Origin: JAEUHM01 sp964538625
GTDB lineage: Bacteria; Verrucomicrobiota; Verrucomicrobiia; Verrucomicrobiales; Verrucomicrobiaceae
DNA length: 64,000 bases
Assembly (NCBI GenBank): GCA_964538625.1
Contig: CAZIGH010000006.1
Span: forward strand, 1 to 64,000
Reading direction: 5' to 3'
Both the position numbers and the translations under genes were made by a program. Under the pieces are notes generated by a model. The model ran no database searches, had not been told where the DNA came from, and saw only the letters and a list, made by a program, of their open reading frames with translations. This document shows, piece after piece, positions 53,388 through 62,574 of this stretch (its first letter is position 1; each line of letters opens with the position of its first letter).

Positions 53388-56036
53388 TTGGGCGTAATGG
53401 GCTTCATGCTTCGTCTCGTCGTCCGGTTGAGCGTCGTCTTTGGTTCAGCGTGTGCGCTGGCGGAGACGCATTGGGCGTTTCAGCCGCTCAAACCGGGGCA
53501 GGAGCAGAGCATTGATGCCTACATCCACCACAGGCTCAGGCGGGAAAAGCTCTCTCCCTCTCCACGCGCAGATGCTCGCACGCTCATTCGACGCGCCACC
53601 TTTGATCTCACGGGCCTGCCGCCCACTGCCGAGGAGGTGGCGGCCTTTGAGCGGGACGACTCACCTCAGGCCTATGCGGCCCTCATCGACCGCCTTCTTT
53701 CCTCTCCCCACCACGGTGAGCACTGGGCACGACACTGGCTCGATGTAGCACGCTACTCCGACACCAAGGGCTACGTCTATGCCCGTGAGGAAAAAAAATG
53801 GGTCCACGCCGCGCCGTACCGGGACTGGGTCGTACGCGCGCTGAATGAGGACATGCCTTACGATCGCTTTCTGAAACTTCAAATCGCAGCAGACCAGCTC
53901 GTGCCGCCCAAGTCTCCGGACCTCGCAGCCATGGGATTCCTCACCTTAGGTCGGCGCTTTCTCGGGGTCACGCATGACATCATTGATGACCGCATCGACG
54001 TTCTCACTCGCGGTGCGCTGGGCCTTACGGTTTCCTGCTCGCGCTGTCACGACCACAAGTTCGATCCCATACCGACCGCAGACTACTATGCGCTCTACGG
54101 TGTCTTCCAGAGCTGCGCCGAGGCGCTTGTACCGCTCGGCGACCAGGCTCCGAGTGAGGAACTTCTCCAGCTGCAAAGGAGGAACCGCGAACTGATGACC
54201 AAGCGCCGTGAGGAGCAGATGGCTCGCAATCGGGCGCGGCTCAGTGACTACCTCGCCGCGCAAAACCACCTGGAGGACTATCCGGAGGAAGTCTTCAGCC
54301 AGCTGCTGGATGAAAAGGATCTCAACCCCTTCATCGTACACCGTTGGAAAGCCTGGCTGGAGAAAAACCCCGGCGTCCAGATCACGGATGCGATGATGCG
54401 CCAGCCAGACTCACCCGCCTTCGTGCCGGATGAGCACATCGCAAACATCGAGATGTATTTCCCTACCGCCGTCACCACTGAACTCTGGAAGGCGCAGGGA
54501 GAAGTGGACCGGTTCCTTTTGAAGAACCCGTCAGCACCAGCTCACGCCACCGTTCTGTTGGATCGTACCCAGCCCAGTGCACCGCGGGTTTTCATCCGGG
54601 GGAGTCCGCTCAACAAGGGCCAACACGTTCCTCGGCAGTTCCTCAGTGCCTTCGGTCCCCAGCAGCCCTTTACCAAAGGCAGCGGCAGGCTTGAACTCGC
54701 TGAGGCCATAGCCGACGCTCGCAATCCACTCACCGCCAGGGTCATGGTAAACCGTCTGTGGCAGCACCACTTCGGCCGCGGCCTGGTGAGCACGCCCAGT
54801 GACTTCGGCAAACAGGGCAGCCCGCCCACACATCCCGAGCTGCTCGACTGGCTGGCGCAGCGCTTCATTGACTCCAGCTGGAGCATGAAGGCCATGCACC
54901 GTCTCATCATGCTTTCCCAAACCTATCAGCAGAGGAGCCAAGTCAGCACGGGAGCGGAGCGGGATCCAGACAACCACCTGCTCTGGCGTATGTCCCCTCA
55001 CCGGCTGACTTTTGAAGAAGCGCGTGATGCGTGGCTGACAGCTGCGGGGCAGCTGAACTTGCGGCTTGGCGGCCAGCCAGAACTGCTCTTCTCCCCCGCC
55101 CACTTTCGTCGCACCCTCTACACGCTCATTGACCGCGAGAACCTGCCCGCCGTCATGCGCACATTTGACTTCGCCAATCCTGATCTCTCCATCCCGCAGC
55201 GGAGTGAGACCACCGTTCCACAGCAAGCCCTCTTTGGCATGAACCATCCCTTCATTGTGGAACAGGCTAGGGCTCTGCTGAATCGTCCAGAGGCGAAAGT
55301 GGACTCCGGCATGAACCGTCTCCAGTTTATCTACAAGGAACTTTTTCAGCGCCCTCCCTCACACAAAGAGAGAAAACTGGCCCTTCAGTTTGTGCTGCGA
55401 GATCAAGCCACCAGCGCAGCCCTGGCGCAGGCAGACCACTCCAGCTCCTGGCATTACGGCTACGGTGAATGGGATGAAAGCACGGGCCGCATCAAGGAGT
55501 TCAAGCCCCTGCCTCACTTCACCGGCGCTGCATGGCAGGGAGATGAAGCTTGGCCCAATCAAGCACTTGGTTGGGCGCAGCTCACTGCCACAGGCGGGCA
55601 TCCAGGAAATGACAGACAACACGCCGTGGTGCGCCGCTGGGTCGCGCCGACAGGCGGCACCTTCGCGGTGAAATCCACACTCCTGCACGAACCTGCTGCG
55701 GGAGATGGCATCCGCTCCTTCATCAGTCACAGTCGGCAAGGTCGCCTGCACGCTGGCAGGTTGCACCAGGGCAGCGCAGACTTGAACTTCGACAGCCTCA
55801 CCTTCCTCGCAGGTGACACCCTGGACTTCGTCGTGGACATTGACGAGGTGCTGAACAGTGACCAGTTCCTCTGGTCCATACGCATCGCGCCATCCGGGCC
55901 TGCGTTGGCTGGTGCCGAGGCCGCAGCTTGGGACAGCGAGCGAGACTTCTCGGCTCAGCCAGGCTCCCAGCTCAACCCGTGGGAGCAGCTCGTGCAGGTA
56001 CTCATGCTTACCAATGAGTTCATGTTCGTGGATTAA
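53388..56036 (+). CDS. DUF1549/DUF1553 (PSD-type) domain exported protein
   Basis: An 882-residue protein starting MGVMGFMLRLVVRLSVVFGSACALAE, a signal peptide. DUF1549 landmarks follow (IDAYIHHRL, TLIRRATFDLTGLPPTAEEV, HWARHWLDVARYSDTKGY, SCSRCHDHKFDPIPTADYY), then the DUF1553 part (GSGRLELAEAIADARNPLTARVMVNRLWQHHFGRGLVSTPSDFG). Such proteins are expanded in Planctomycetes and Verrucomicrobia next to DUF1501 genes. There is no CxxCH heme motif in the sequence, so the usual cytochrome c domain is absent. The Ile/Trp-rich C-terminal region (SSSWHYGYGEWDESTG) is unassigned. Confidence 0.92.
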   Translation: MGVMGFMLRLVVRLSVVFGSACALAETHWAFQPLKPGQEQSIDAYIHHRLRREKLSPSPRADARTLIRRATFDLTGLPPTAEEVAAFERDDSPQAYAALIDRLLSSPHHGEHWARHWLDVARYSDTKGYVYAREEKKWVHAAPYRDWVVRALNEDMPYDRFLKLQIAADQLVPPKSPDLAAMGFLTLGRRFLGVTHDIIDDRIDVLTRGALGLTVSCSRCHDHKFDPIPTADYYALYGVFQSCAEALVPLGDQAPSEELLQLQRRNRELMTKRREEQMARNRARLSDYLAAQNHLEDYPEEVFSQLLDEKDLNPFIVHRWKAWLEKNPGVQITDAMMRQPDSPAFVPDEHIANIEMYFPTAVTTELWKAQGEVDRFLLKNPSAPAHATVLLDRTQPSAPRVFIRGSPLNKGQHVPRQFLSAFGPQQPFTKGSGRLELAEAIADARNPLTARVMVNRLWQHHFGRGLVSTPSDFGKQGSPPTHPELLDWLAQRFIDSSWSMKAMHRLIMLSQTYQQRSQVSTGAERDPDNHLLWRMSPHRLTFEEARDAWLTAAGQLNLRLGGQPELLFSPAHFRRTLYTLIDRENLPAVMRTFDFANPDLSIPQRSETTVPQQALFGMNHPFIVEQARALLNRPEAKVDSGMNRLQFIYKELFQRPPSHKERKLALQFVLRDQATSAALAQADHSSSWHYGYGEWDESTGRIKEFKPLPHFTGAAWQGDEAWPNQALGWAQLTATGGHPGNDRQHAVVRRWVAPTGGTFAVKSTLLHEPAAGDGIRSFISHSRQGRLHAGRLHQGSADLNFDSLTFLAGDTLDFVVDIDEVLNSDQFLWSIRIAPSGPALAGAEAAAWDSERDFSAQPGSQLNPWEQLVQVLMLTNEFMFVD

Positions 56037-56042
56037 AGGAAT

Positions 56043-57407
56043 ATGAATCTGCCGCTCACACGTCGCGACTTCCTCTCCCGCTCCGGCATGGGGCTGGGGC
56101 TTCTAGGTCTTTCTCACCTGCAAGCAGCCAGCTCCCTCCCCAAGCCACATTTTGCGCCGAGGGCCAAACGCATCATCCACTTTTTCCTCAACGGCGGTCC
56201 CTCCCACGTGGACACCTTCGACCCCAAACCCGCACTTGCTCGTTATGATGGCAAGCCTGTGCCATCTCACCGGCTGACTGAGCGGAAGACAGGGGCCGCA
56301 TTTGCCTCACCGTTCAAGTTCCAGCGCTACGGTCAGAGCGGCATTGAAGTCAGTGAGCTGTTTGCCAAAACCGCCGCGCACATCGATGACATAGCCGTCA
56401 TCCGCTCCATGCACGCACAGGTGCCGAACCATGAGCCCTCCCTCATGCTCATGAACTGCGGGGACTCCATTCAGGCCAGGCCCAGCATGGGCGCATGGCT
56501 CACCTATGGACTCGGCAGCGCGAATGAAAATCTGCCCGGCTTCATCGCCATGTGTCCCGGCGGCATGCCGATCAAGAGCGCAGAAAACTGGCAATCCGCC
56601 TTCCTGCCGGGTGCTTACCAAGGCACTTATGTGGACACTAAACACGAAAGCGTGGACCGTCTCATCGAGAACATACGCAGTCCACATGCTGACAACCGAG
56701 TGCAGCGTAGTCAGTTCGATCTGCTTCGCCGTCTGAACGCTGCCCACCTGGCGGAGCGCAATGATGCAAGGCTCGAGGCGCGCATTGAATCCTTTGAACT
56801 TGCCTATCGCATGCAGATGGAAGCCGCAGACGCCTTTGATCTTTCAAAGGAGCCTCAGCATGTCCGCGATCTCTACGGGCCGGGCGTGCATGGCAGGCAG
56901 ACTCTCATTGCGCGGCGTCTCCTGGAACGCGGGGTACGCATGGTGCAGCTCTGGCACGGTGCAGGTCAGCCCTGGGACAACCACGACAATATAGAGACCA
57001 ACCACCGCAAGCTTGCTGCCGAGATCGACCAGCCCATCGCCGCCCTGCTGTCCGATCTCAAGCAACGAGGTATGTTGGAGGACACGCTGGTGCTGTGGGG
57101 TGGAGAGTTTGGCCGCACACCCACCGTTGAGCTTACCGGTGGCAAGTCCAGACTAGGGCGTGACCACAACCATTATGGCTTCACCGTGTGGATGGCTGGC
57201 GGCGGCATCAAGGGCGGTACTGTCCATGGCAGCACGGATGAGTTTGGGTTCGCTGCTCAGGATCATCCCGTTTCGGTTCACGACCTGCACGCCACCATCC
57301 TGCATCTCATGGGGCTGGACCACGAGGCGCTCACCTACCGCTATGCAGGGCGCGACTTCCGCCTCACAGACGTCTTTGGCGAGGTGATCAGACCCGTACT
57401 GGCCTGA
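56043..57407 (+). CDS. DUF1501 family exported protein
   Basis: A 454-residue protein starting MNLPLTRRDFLSRSGMGLGLLGLSHLQAASS, a twin-arginine signal (RRDFLS). Landmarks are IIHFFLNGGPSHVDTFDPKP and HDNIETNHRKLAAEIDQPIAALL, with the alkaline-phosphatase-like LWGGEFGRTPTVE and GRDHNHYGFTVWMAGGGIKGG segments. It belongs to the sulfatase/phosphatase-like superfamily; substrate unknown, possibly polysaccharides. It starts 6 bp after the DUF1549 gene, so both act together outside the cytoplasm. Confidence 0.94.
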   Translation: MNLPLTRRDFLSRSGMGLGLLGLSHLQAASSLPKPHFAPRAKRIIHFFLNGGPSHVDTFDPKPALARYDGKPVPSHRLTERKTGAAFASPFKFQRYGQSGIEVSELFAKTAAHIDDIAVIRSMHAQVPNHEPSLMLMNCGDSIQARPSMGAWLTYGLGSANENLPGFIAMCPGGMPIKSAENWQSAFLPGAYQGTYVDTKHESVDRLIENIRSPHADNRVQRSQFDLLRRLNAAHLAERNDARLEARIESFELAYRMQMEAADAFDLSKEPQHVRDLYGPGVHGRQTLIARRLLERGVRMVQLWHGAGQPWDNHDNIETNHRKLAAEIDQPIAALLSDLKQRGMLEDTLVLWGGEFGRTPTVELTGGKSRLGRDHNHYGFTVWMAGGGIKGGTVHGSTDEFGFAAQDHPVSVHDLHATILHLMGLDHEALTYRYAGRDFRLTDVFGEVIRPVLA

Positions 57408-57508
57408 GCCGCTGGGCGAGGTGCTGGGAAGTGTGGGCGGGACTCTCTTGGCCGCGAGGTCTCACGACCTCCGCTACGGTGGGTGTTGGGCGAAACCTTG
57501 TTCGCCTG

Positions 57509-60500
57509 TTACGGCAGCGGAGTCAGTGTGACGCGGCCAGACTCCCGTGCACCGGTGCCATTGAGGAACCACCCCATGCCGCTGCCGGAGGTGGCGGTGC
57601 TCCAGAACACGCCCCTGAATGCCACTTTGCGCGTGCCGTCCATGAAGCTGCCGCGGAACTGCCCACTCTTTGGCTCCAGCACCAAGCTCACCTGATTGGT
57701 GTTCGGCGCGGTGATGACCTGCACTTTGTTCGCGCTATCCACCGCAGCATCCACACTGATGGGTGAACCGAGTCCACCGTCGGTGATCTCGATGCGCAGG
57801 TTCGGGCTGGCACTGGAAAGGTTCATCACGCGGGTACCGCTGGCGGGGGCAGCGTAGCTGCTGCCGGTCAGGGACAAGGCTCCGTTGAAACCTGTGGCGT
57901 AATCTCGCGTGGGTGGAGTCAGCACCGTGGTGTCGTGCTTTTTCCAGAAGAACTCGCCGTCGAGTGCCGGTGGAACCCCAATGGGGTAAATGGTGGGCGG
58001 CACATCACCGCCCAAGAGAGCGCCACGCGCTTTGTAAAGCGGGCGGTAGATGAGTACCTCACCCGCAGGCCCAAGCACTGCGGTGCCGGTGAGCGGGGTG
58101 GCGTCTGGGAGTTGACCACTCAGCGTCACCACTCCGGTGCGGGAGACGTTGAAGACGCCCGCTATACTGCCCGCTGGGAGCAAACCGGCGGTGATGCTGC
58201 TGCCATAGTGGTGTCGTCCGGCCCGTGTGGTAGCGCTACCTCCTGACCAGGTCTGACGCCAGCCCCAGCCAGTCCAACCGCCGGAGCTGTGCTGGAGGAT
58301 GGCGTCCACGTAGTTGGCACCCGGCACGTCAAAGCTGAGCAGCAGACTCGGAGCCGCATCTCCCTCAAAGGGCTTCAGCGGGATCGCGGCGGTATAGACC
58401 GCGCTGGCGTTCCCGGTAGCTCTTCCAGTAAAGGGGCGTCGCTTGCCCTTGATGACATGGTTTCCAGTGATGGTGCCGTTGGAAAGCAGCGAGAAGTCCA
58501 CCCTCCCTCCAATGTCGTCGGCCAGGGCACCGAAGCCCAGGCGCACCGAATAACTGCCGAGCACGGTGACGGGGATGGGGTTGATCAAGATGTCGCGTGT
58601 GGCGGTCACAGTACCCAGGGCATTGCGTGCCAGCATGGAGACGGGAAAGGTGCCCGCCCTGGTGGGTACGCCTGTCACACGCATGGTGTTTGGATTGTAA
58701 GTCAGACCGGGTGGCAAGCCGGATGCAGAGGTGAATGCAGGGGTGAGGCCGAGGTTTGGATCAATGGGTATCACTTGGTCAAAAGCCACACCTACCCGGC
58801 CCGGCTGAAAGGCTCCCATGGCGGGGAAGACGGGTGCCCCGTTGATGACCCCTACGAGATGCTCACCGGCCAGCAGTGTGGTGGCACCGAGCGTGACGCG
58901 GCAGACGTAGGTGCCGTTGGCAGCGGTGAAGGTGTAACTTGGTGAGGTGGCACCGCTGATGAGGTTGGCACCACCACCACTGTACCATTGATAAGCCAGC
59001 CCAGTGCCAGCGGCCACGGCATTGAGCGTGAGGTTCGTGCCCGAGGCCACGCCATGCACACCGGGAGTCTGCCTCAGCACTGCCAGCACCTCAGTTGCGG
59101 TGTCGGTGTATGCCCTTCCGCCCAGGGGTCTGAGCTTGTCATTGCTGACCCTGGCGAAGTAGGTGCCAGCGCTGCCGAGCTGAAGATTGTTCAGCGCAAG
59201 GGTCTTGGATGTGGCTCCGGAGATGGGGACATTATTCTTGTACCACTGCACCCTGCCTGTGCCCTGGGTCGTGTAGTCCACGGTCAGCGTGGTGGAACTG
59301 CCTGCGTAAAAGAGGCCGCCATTCGGCTGCACGGTGATGTTCGGAGCAAAGTCATCATCCGGAATAGTGACGACGTGCTGTTTGTTCGTGCCCAGTGGCA
59401 GGAAGTTGGTGCTTGCTGCATCTCCCAGCTTGATGGTCACGATTTCGTTGCCTTCCACCAGTTCATCATCCTTCAGGCTGAACATGGTGAAATCGTAGGT
59501 GCCGGCCGTGGTGGCACTGGTGAGGATCAGGTTCTCCAAGCTGGTGGTGTAGTCGCTGCCCTTGGTCGCCTCACTGCCGCTGTTGCTGCCAAAAACGACG
59601 GGGATGCTGATGAGAAAGGGAATGGTGCCTGTGACGGTGAGGCTCACTTTCACTTCTGTGTCCGGCTCCGGCAGGGTGTTTCCATCACTGACGGCATCAA
59701 TCTCATTCACCGTGCTGGAATCCACCAGCGTGAACTCAATCTTCGGCGTGGCGATGATGTTCACCTGGCCCTGGTAGGAGTAAAAGGAACTGCCTCCCGC
59801 GTTTTGAGACTGGATGCCTGAGAGTCCGATCTTGATGCTGTCACCCACGGCGCGTTTCTGGGCTGTCTTCCGCAGCTTCCACACGGCCACACCTGCCTCC
59901 ACGAAGCGGGTGGCGGTGCCGAGTGACGTCCTGACCTCCGGATCCATTCCTGTCTGGGTGATCTCCTCGACAAACAGCATGTCCATGTTGGGTGCCACGC
60001 CGGTGAGAACGAAACGGATGTCCAGCGTGTCGGAGTCTGCCTGCGGGTCGGCATTGGGATCCTCATCCAGCAGCGCGTGAAGGCCTACACCAAAGCTGGA
60101 GCCGTTGAAAAGCCGGGCGATGCGGGGGCACTCTCCACCACCCATGCGTGTGAAGTAGCCGCCGGCATAGATTTTGCCGTCATTCGCCTGCGCCAGCGAG
60201 AACACCCATGGGGCCACCTTCGAGAAGGTCTGTCCGCTGATCTGCCCGCCGCCACGCAGGAACTCATTGGTCACTTGCCCTGAAGCATTGAGCTTGGCGA
60301 TGCAGAGGCGGCTGATTCCACCGATGGCGGTAAACTCACCACCCACCACCATGTCTCCAGCTGCATCCAACGCGAAGGCATAGACGGCACCGTTCGGCTT
60401 GGGGTTGAAGGCAGTGTCCACGGACCCGTCTTTGTTCAGTCTGGCCAGGTATTGACGGGCGACTCCGTTGATTTTCACGAAGTAACCACCTACCAGCACT

Positions 60501-61279
60501 TTCCCATTTGGCTGCACGCAGAGGGCGAAGGCGCTGGAGGCTACGGATTTGGTTCCGGAGCCATCCGTATCGGGGCTGTTGTCAGTGTCCGCCTTGAAGG
60601 TGGTGTCCACCCTGCCGTCCGTACCGTCGATGCGGGCGATGTTCCTGCGCGCCACTGAACCAACCCGTCCAAACTTGCCCGCCACCAAAATCTTGCCATC
60701 ATTCTGCACCGCCAGCGCATACACGGCACCAGCGACGGCGTCTGCGCCTGCGGGAGTGTCCACCAATCCGGATGTGGCATCGATGCGAACGAGGCCGAAG
60801 TTTCCTCCTACCCAGATTTTCTCCTGCGGAGTAAAGACGACAGCATGAGCATCGCTGCCGAGGGATACGGTGAAGGTGGCGTCCACGGTGCCGTTTGAGT
60901 TGAGACGCACGATGCGGTTGTGTGAGGCTCCGCCTGCCGTGGTGAACTTGCCTACGGCGATGATTTTCCCATCTGGCAACAGCGCGATGCCCGTCACGGT
61001 TCCATTTAGCTCCGGATTGGCAAAGGTGGCCACGGCCTCCACGGTGCCGTTCGTTCCCAGCCGCGCGAGCCGTCCCCTTGCCTGATTGGCCACGCTGGTA
61101 AACGCACCGCCGATGATGACCTTGCCATCAGGCTGGACGGCGATGGCGTTGACCGCCGCATTGGCGGAACTGGAAAACGCAGTGTCCAGGTCCCCGCTGG
61201 TCACCTGTGCCACGGCCGATCCCGCTGCCACAAGCAGCAGCAGCGCGTACAGGCTGGCCAGACGTCGGAAGTAAAACAT
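57509..61279 (-). CDS. Delta-60 repeat, Ig/Calx-beta-type surface protein
   Basis: A 1256-residue exported protein; the start at 61279 (MFYFRRLASLYALLLLVAAGSAVAQ) gives a clean signal peptide. The N-terminal half has about ten delta-60 repeats (for example IAVQPDGKVIIGGAFTSV). Then come a Calx-beta-like segment (EGNEIVTIKLGD), two Ig-like domains, a cadherin-like putative Ig (LPPGLTYNPNTMRVTGVPTRAG) and a beta-rich C-terminal domain common in Verrucomicrobia (GVFNVSRTGVVTLSGQLPDATPLTGTAVLG). No LPXTG or autotransporter segment was seen. Function probably adhesion or surface structure. The 240 bp before the next gene (61280-61519) holds no gene. Confidence 0.9.
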   Translation of the reverse strand: MFYFRRLASLYALLLLVAAGSAVAQVTSGDLDTAFSSSANAAVNAIAVQPDGKVIIGGAFTSVANQARGRLARLGTNGTVEAVATFANPELNGTVTGIALLPDGKIIAVGKFTTAGGASHNRIVRLNSNGTVDATFTVSLGSDAHAVVFTPQEKIWVGGNFGLVRIDATSGLVDTPAGADAVAGAVYALAVQNDGKILVAGKFGRVGSVARRNIARIDGTDGRVDTTFKADTDNSPDTDGSGTKSVASSAFALCVQPNGKVLVGGYFVKINGVARQYLARLNKDGSVDTAFNPKPNGAVYAFALDAAGDMVVGGEFTAIGGISRLCIAKLNASGQVTNEFLRGGGQISGQTFSKVAPWVFSLAQANDGKIYAGGYFTRMGGGECPRIARLFNGSSFGVGLHALLDEDPNADPQADSDTLDIRFVLTGVAPNMDMLFVEEITQTGMDPEVRTSLGTATRFVEAGVAVWKLRKTAQKRAVGDSIKIGLSGIQSQNAGGSSFYSYQGQVNIIATPKIEFTLVDSSTVNEIDAVSDGNTLPEPDTEVKVSLTVTGTIPFLISIPVVFGSNSGSEATKGSDYTTSLENLILTSATTAGTYDFTMFSLKDDELVEGNEIVTIKLGDAASTNFLPLGTNKQHVVTIPDDDFAPNITVQPNGGLFYAGSSTTLTVDYTTQGTGRVQWYKNNVPISGATSKTLALNNLQLGSAGTYFARVSNDKLRPLGGRAYTDTATEVLAVLRQTPGVHGVASGTNLTLNAVAAGTGLAYQWYSGGGANLISGATSPSYTFTAANGTYVCRVTLGATTLLAGEHLVGVINGAPVFPAMGAFQPGRVGVAFDQVIPIDPNLGLTPAFTSASGLPPGLTYNPNTMRVTGVPTRAGTFPVSMLARNALGTVTATRDILINPIPVTVLGSYSVRLGFGALADDIGGRVDFSLLSNGTITGNHVIKGKRRPFTGRATGNASAVYTAAIPLKPFEGDAAPSLLLSFDVPGANYVDAILQHSSGGWTGWGWRQTWSGGSATTRAGRHHYGSSITAGLLPAGSIAGVFNVSRTGVVTLSGQLPDATPLTGTAVLGPAGEVLIYRPLYKARGALLGGDVPPTIYPIGVPPALDGEFFWKKHDTTVLTPPTRDYATGFNGALSLTGSSYAAPASGTRVMNLSSASPNLRIEITDGGLGSPISVDAAVDSANKVQVITAPNTNQVSLVLEPKSGQFRGSFMDGTRKVAFRGVFWSTATSGSGMGWFLNGTGARESGRVTLTPLP

Positions 61280-61519
61280 GGGAAGTGGGAGACCAGCACC
61301 TAGCCGCGTGGAAACCGCGCTGCATGGCGCTGGGCGGCGTAGAGACTGAAGGCGGATACTGTCCACGGGGTGAGGGGGTTGCAACAAGTTCAGACAGCGC
61401 CGGGGTTAAAATGTTCGCAGAACGTGCCGTGCAAAACAAAGGAATGCCTTGCCATCGCGTTCTCCCTCATGGGAGTATTTTCCACATCACCTCATTCCAA
61501 AGCAAGCCACCCACTCAAC

Positions 61520-62503
61520 ATGCGCACGTTTTGCCTGCTCACTCTCTTCGTCGGCCTGATTGTTCAGGCTCAGGAGCCCCCTTCTCAGGTGTCACCCTCC
61601 CAGATTCAGGGACAGCTCAAGCCGGAGCAGATCAGTAGTGTTCTCAAGCAGCTCGAGGAACTGGAGAGGACCATCCTGTCCCAGCGCGGTTCCTCTCTCT
61701 CCTCCATCATTCAGCGCCTCCGCTCCGCCGCCAGCAGTGACGCGGCAGCGCTCAGCTTCATCGCCGAATGCGACGAGATTGTGAACGTTCAGCGCAAGGA
61801 GGGTGACCGCCAGGCCAAAGAGGACGCCCAGCGCCGGCAGGAGGCTCAAAAGCGGCGGCAGCAGGGCATGGACAAGGAGGACGTGGAGAAAAACGGGGAC
61901 GCCACCCTAGCCCTTCGCCTGAGCCTGGAGTACCTGGCCCTCAGCCTTGAGGCTTGGCAGACGTCCGATCTAGCGACCATGGTGCCGAAGCTCCAGGCCT
62001 TTCATCAAACCCTCATCGCCAGCGCTCCCAAGCTCCGTGGCCGTGCGGGCGAGAGCCTCCAGCGCGGTGGTGGCGGTGGCAACCAGCTGGGCCTAGTGGT
62101 CAGCGCCCTGCAGCTTGAACCCTACTTGCAAAAGGAAAACTGGCCCAACTCGCCAGGGGACATTCTTCTTCACTATCAAAGGCTCATCATCCCACCCATC
62201 CGCCGTGAAAATCCGGATGAACTGGGGGCTATCTGGGACACCGCGCTGAATGCAGAAGGGGCTTTCCGCAAGGCTCGCATGTTCGAGGGAGAGTATGCGC
62301 TCTGGATGCAGAATGACCTTCCGGCACTGCGCTGGCAGCGCGCCCAGGACATCGTTCGCCACAGCAGCAACCCCGTCACCGGCCTTGCCGAAATGCTCAA
62401 TCTCATCAAGGCCCACCCTTCACACCCTTCTTCAGCAAACTGGGTCAAAGAACTGCGCTCACTGGTGAAGCCAGCCGAGGAGGAACCCCAGCCCAAGCCT
62501 TGA
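61520..62503 (+). CDS. Exported hypothetical protein
   Basis: A 327-residue protein with a signal peptide (MRTFCLLTLFVGLIVQAQEPP). The N-terminal third is a charged helical stretch (RQAKEDAQRRQEAQKRRQQGMDKED) that looks coiled, followed by a Gly-rich bridge (SLQRGGGGGNQLG) and a helical domain with tryptophans (YLQKENWPNSPGDI, MFEGEYALWMQNDLPALRWQRA). It ends with Pro-rich KPAEEEPQPKP. No family recognised. It is convergent with dxs and faces the delta-60 gene. Confidence 0.75.
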   Translation: MRTFCLLTLFVGLIVQAQEPPSQVSPSQIQGQLKPEQISSVLKQLEELERTILSQRGSSLSSIIQRLRSAASSDAAALSFIAECDEIVNVQRKEGDRQAKEDAQRRQEAQKRRQQGMDKEDVEKNGDATLALRLSLEYLALSLEAWQTSDLATMVPKLQAFHQTLIASAPKLRGRAGESLQRGGGGGNQLGLVVSALQLEPYLQKENWPNSPGDILLHYQRLIIPPIRRENPDELGAIWDTALNAEGAFRKARMFEGEYALWMQNDLPALRWQRAQDIVRHSSNPVTGLAEMLNLIKAHPSHPSSANWVKELRSLVKPAEEEPQPKP

Positions 62504-62574
62504 GGCCAGTGCATCAAGGACTCAGCGCGCTTCCGACCAACGCCGAAAAGGGCTGACGCTTCAGCTCAGCCTCC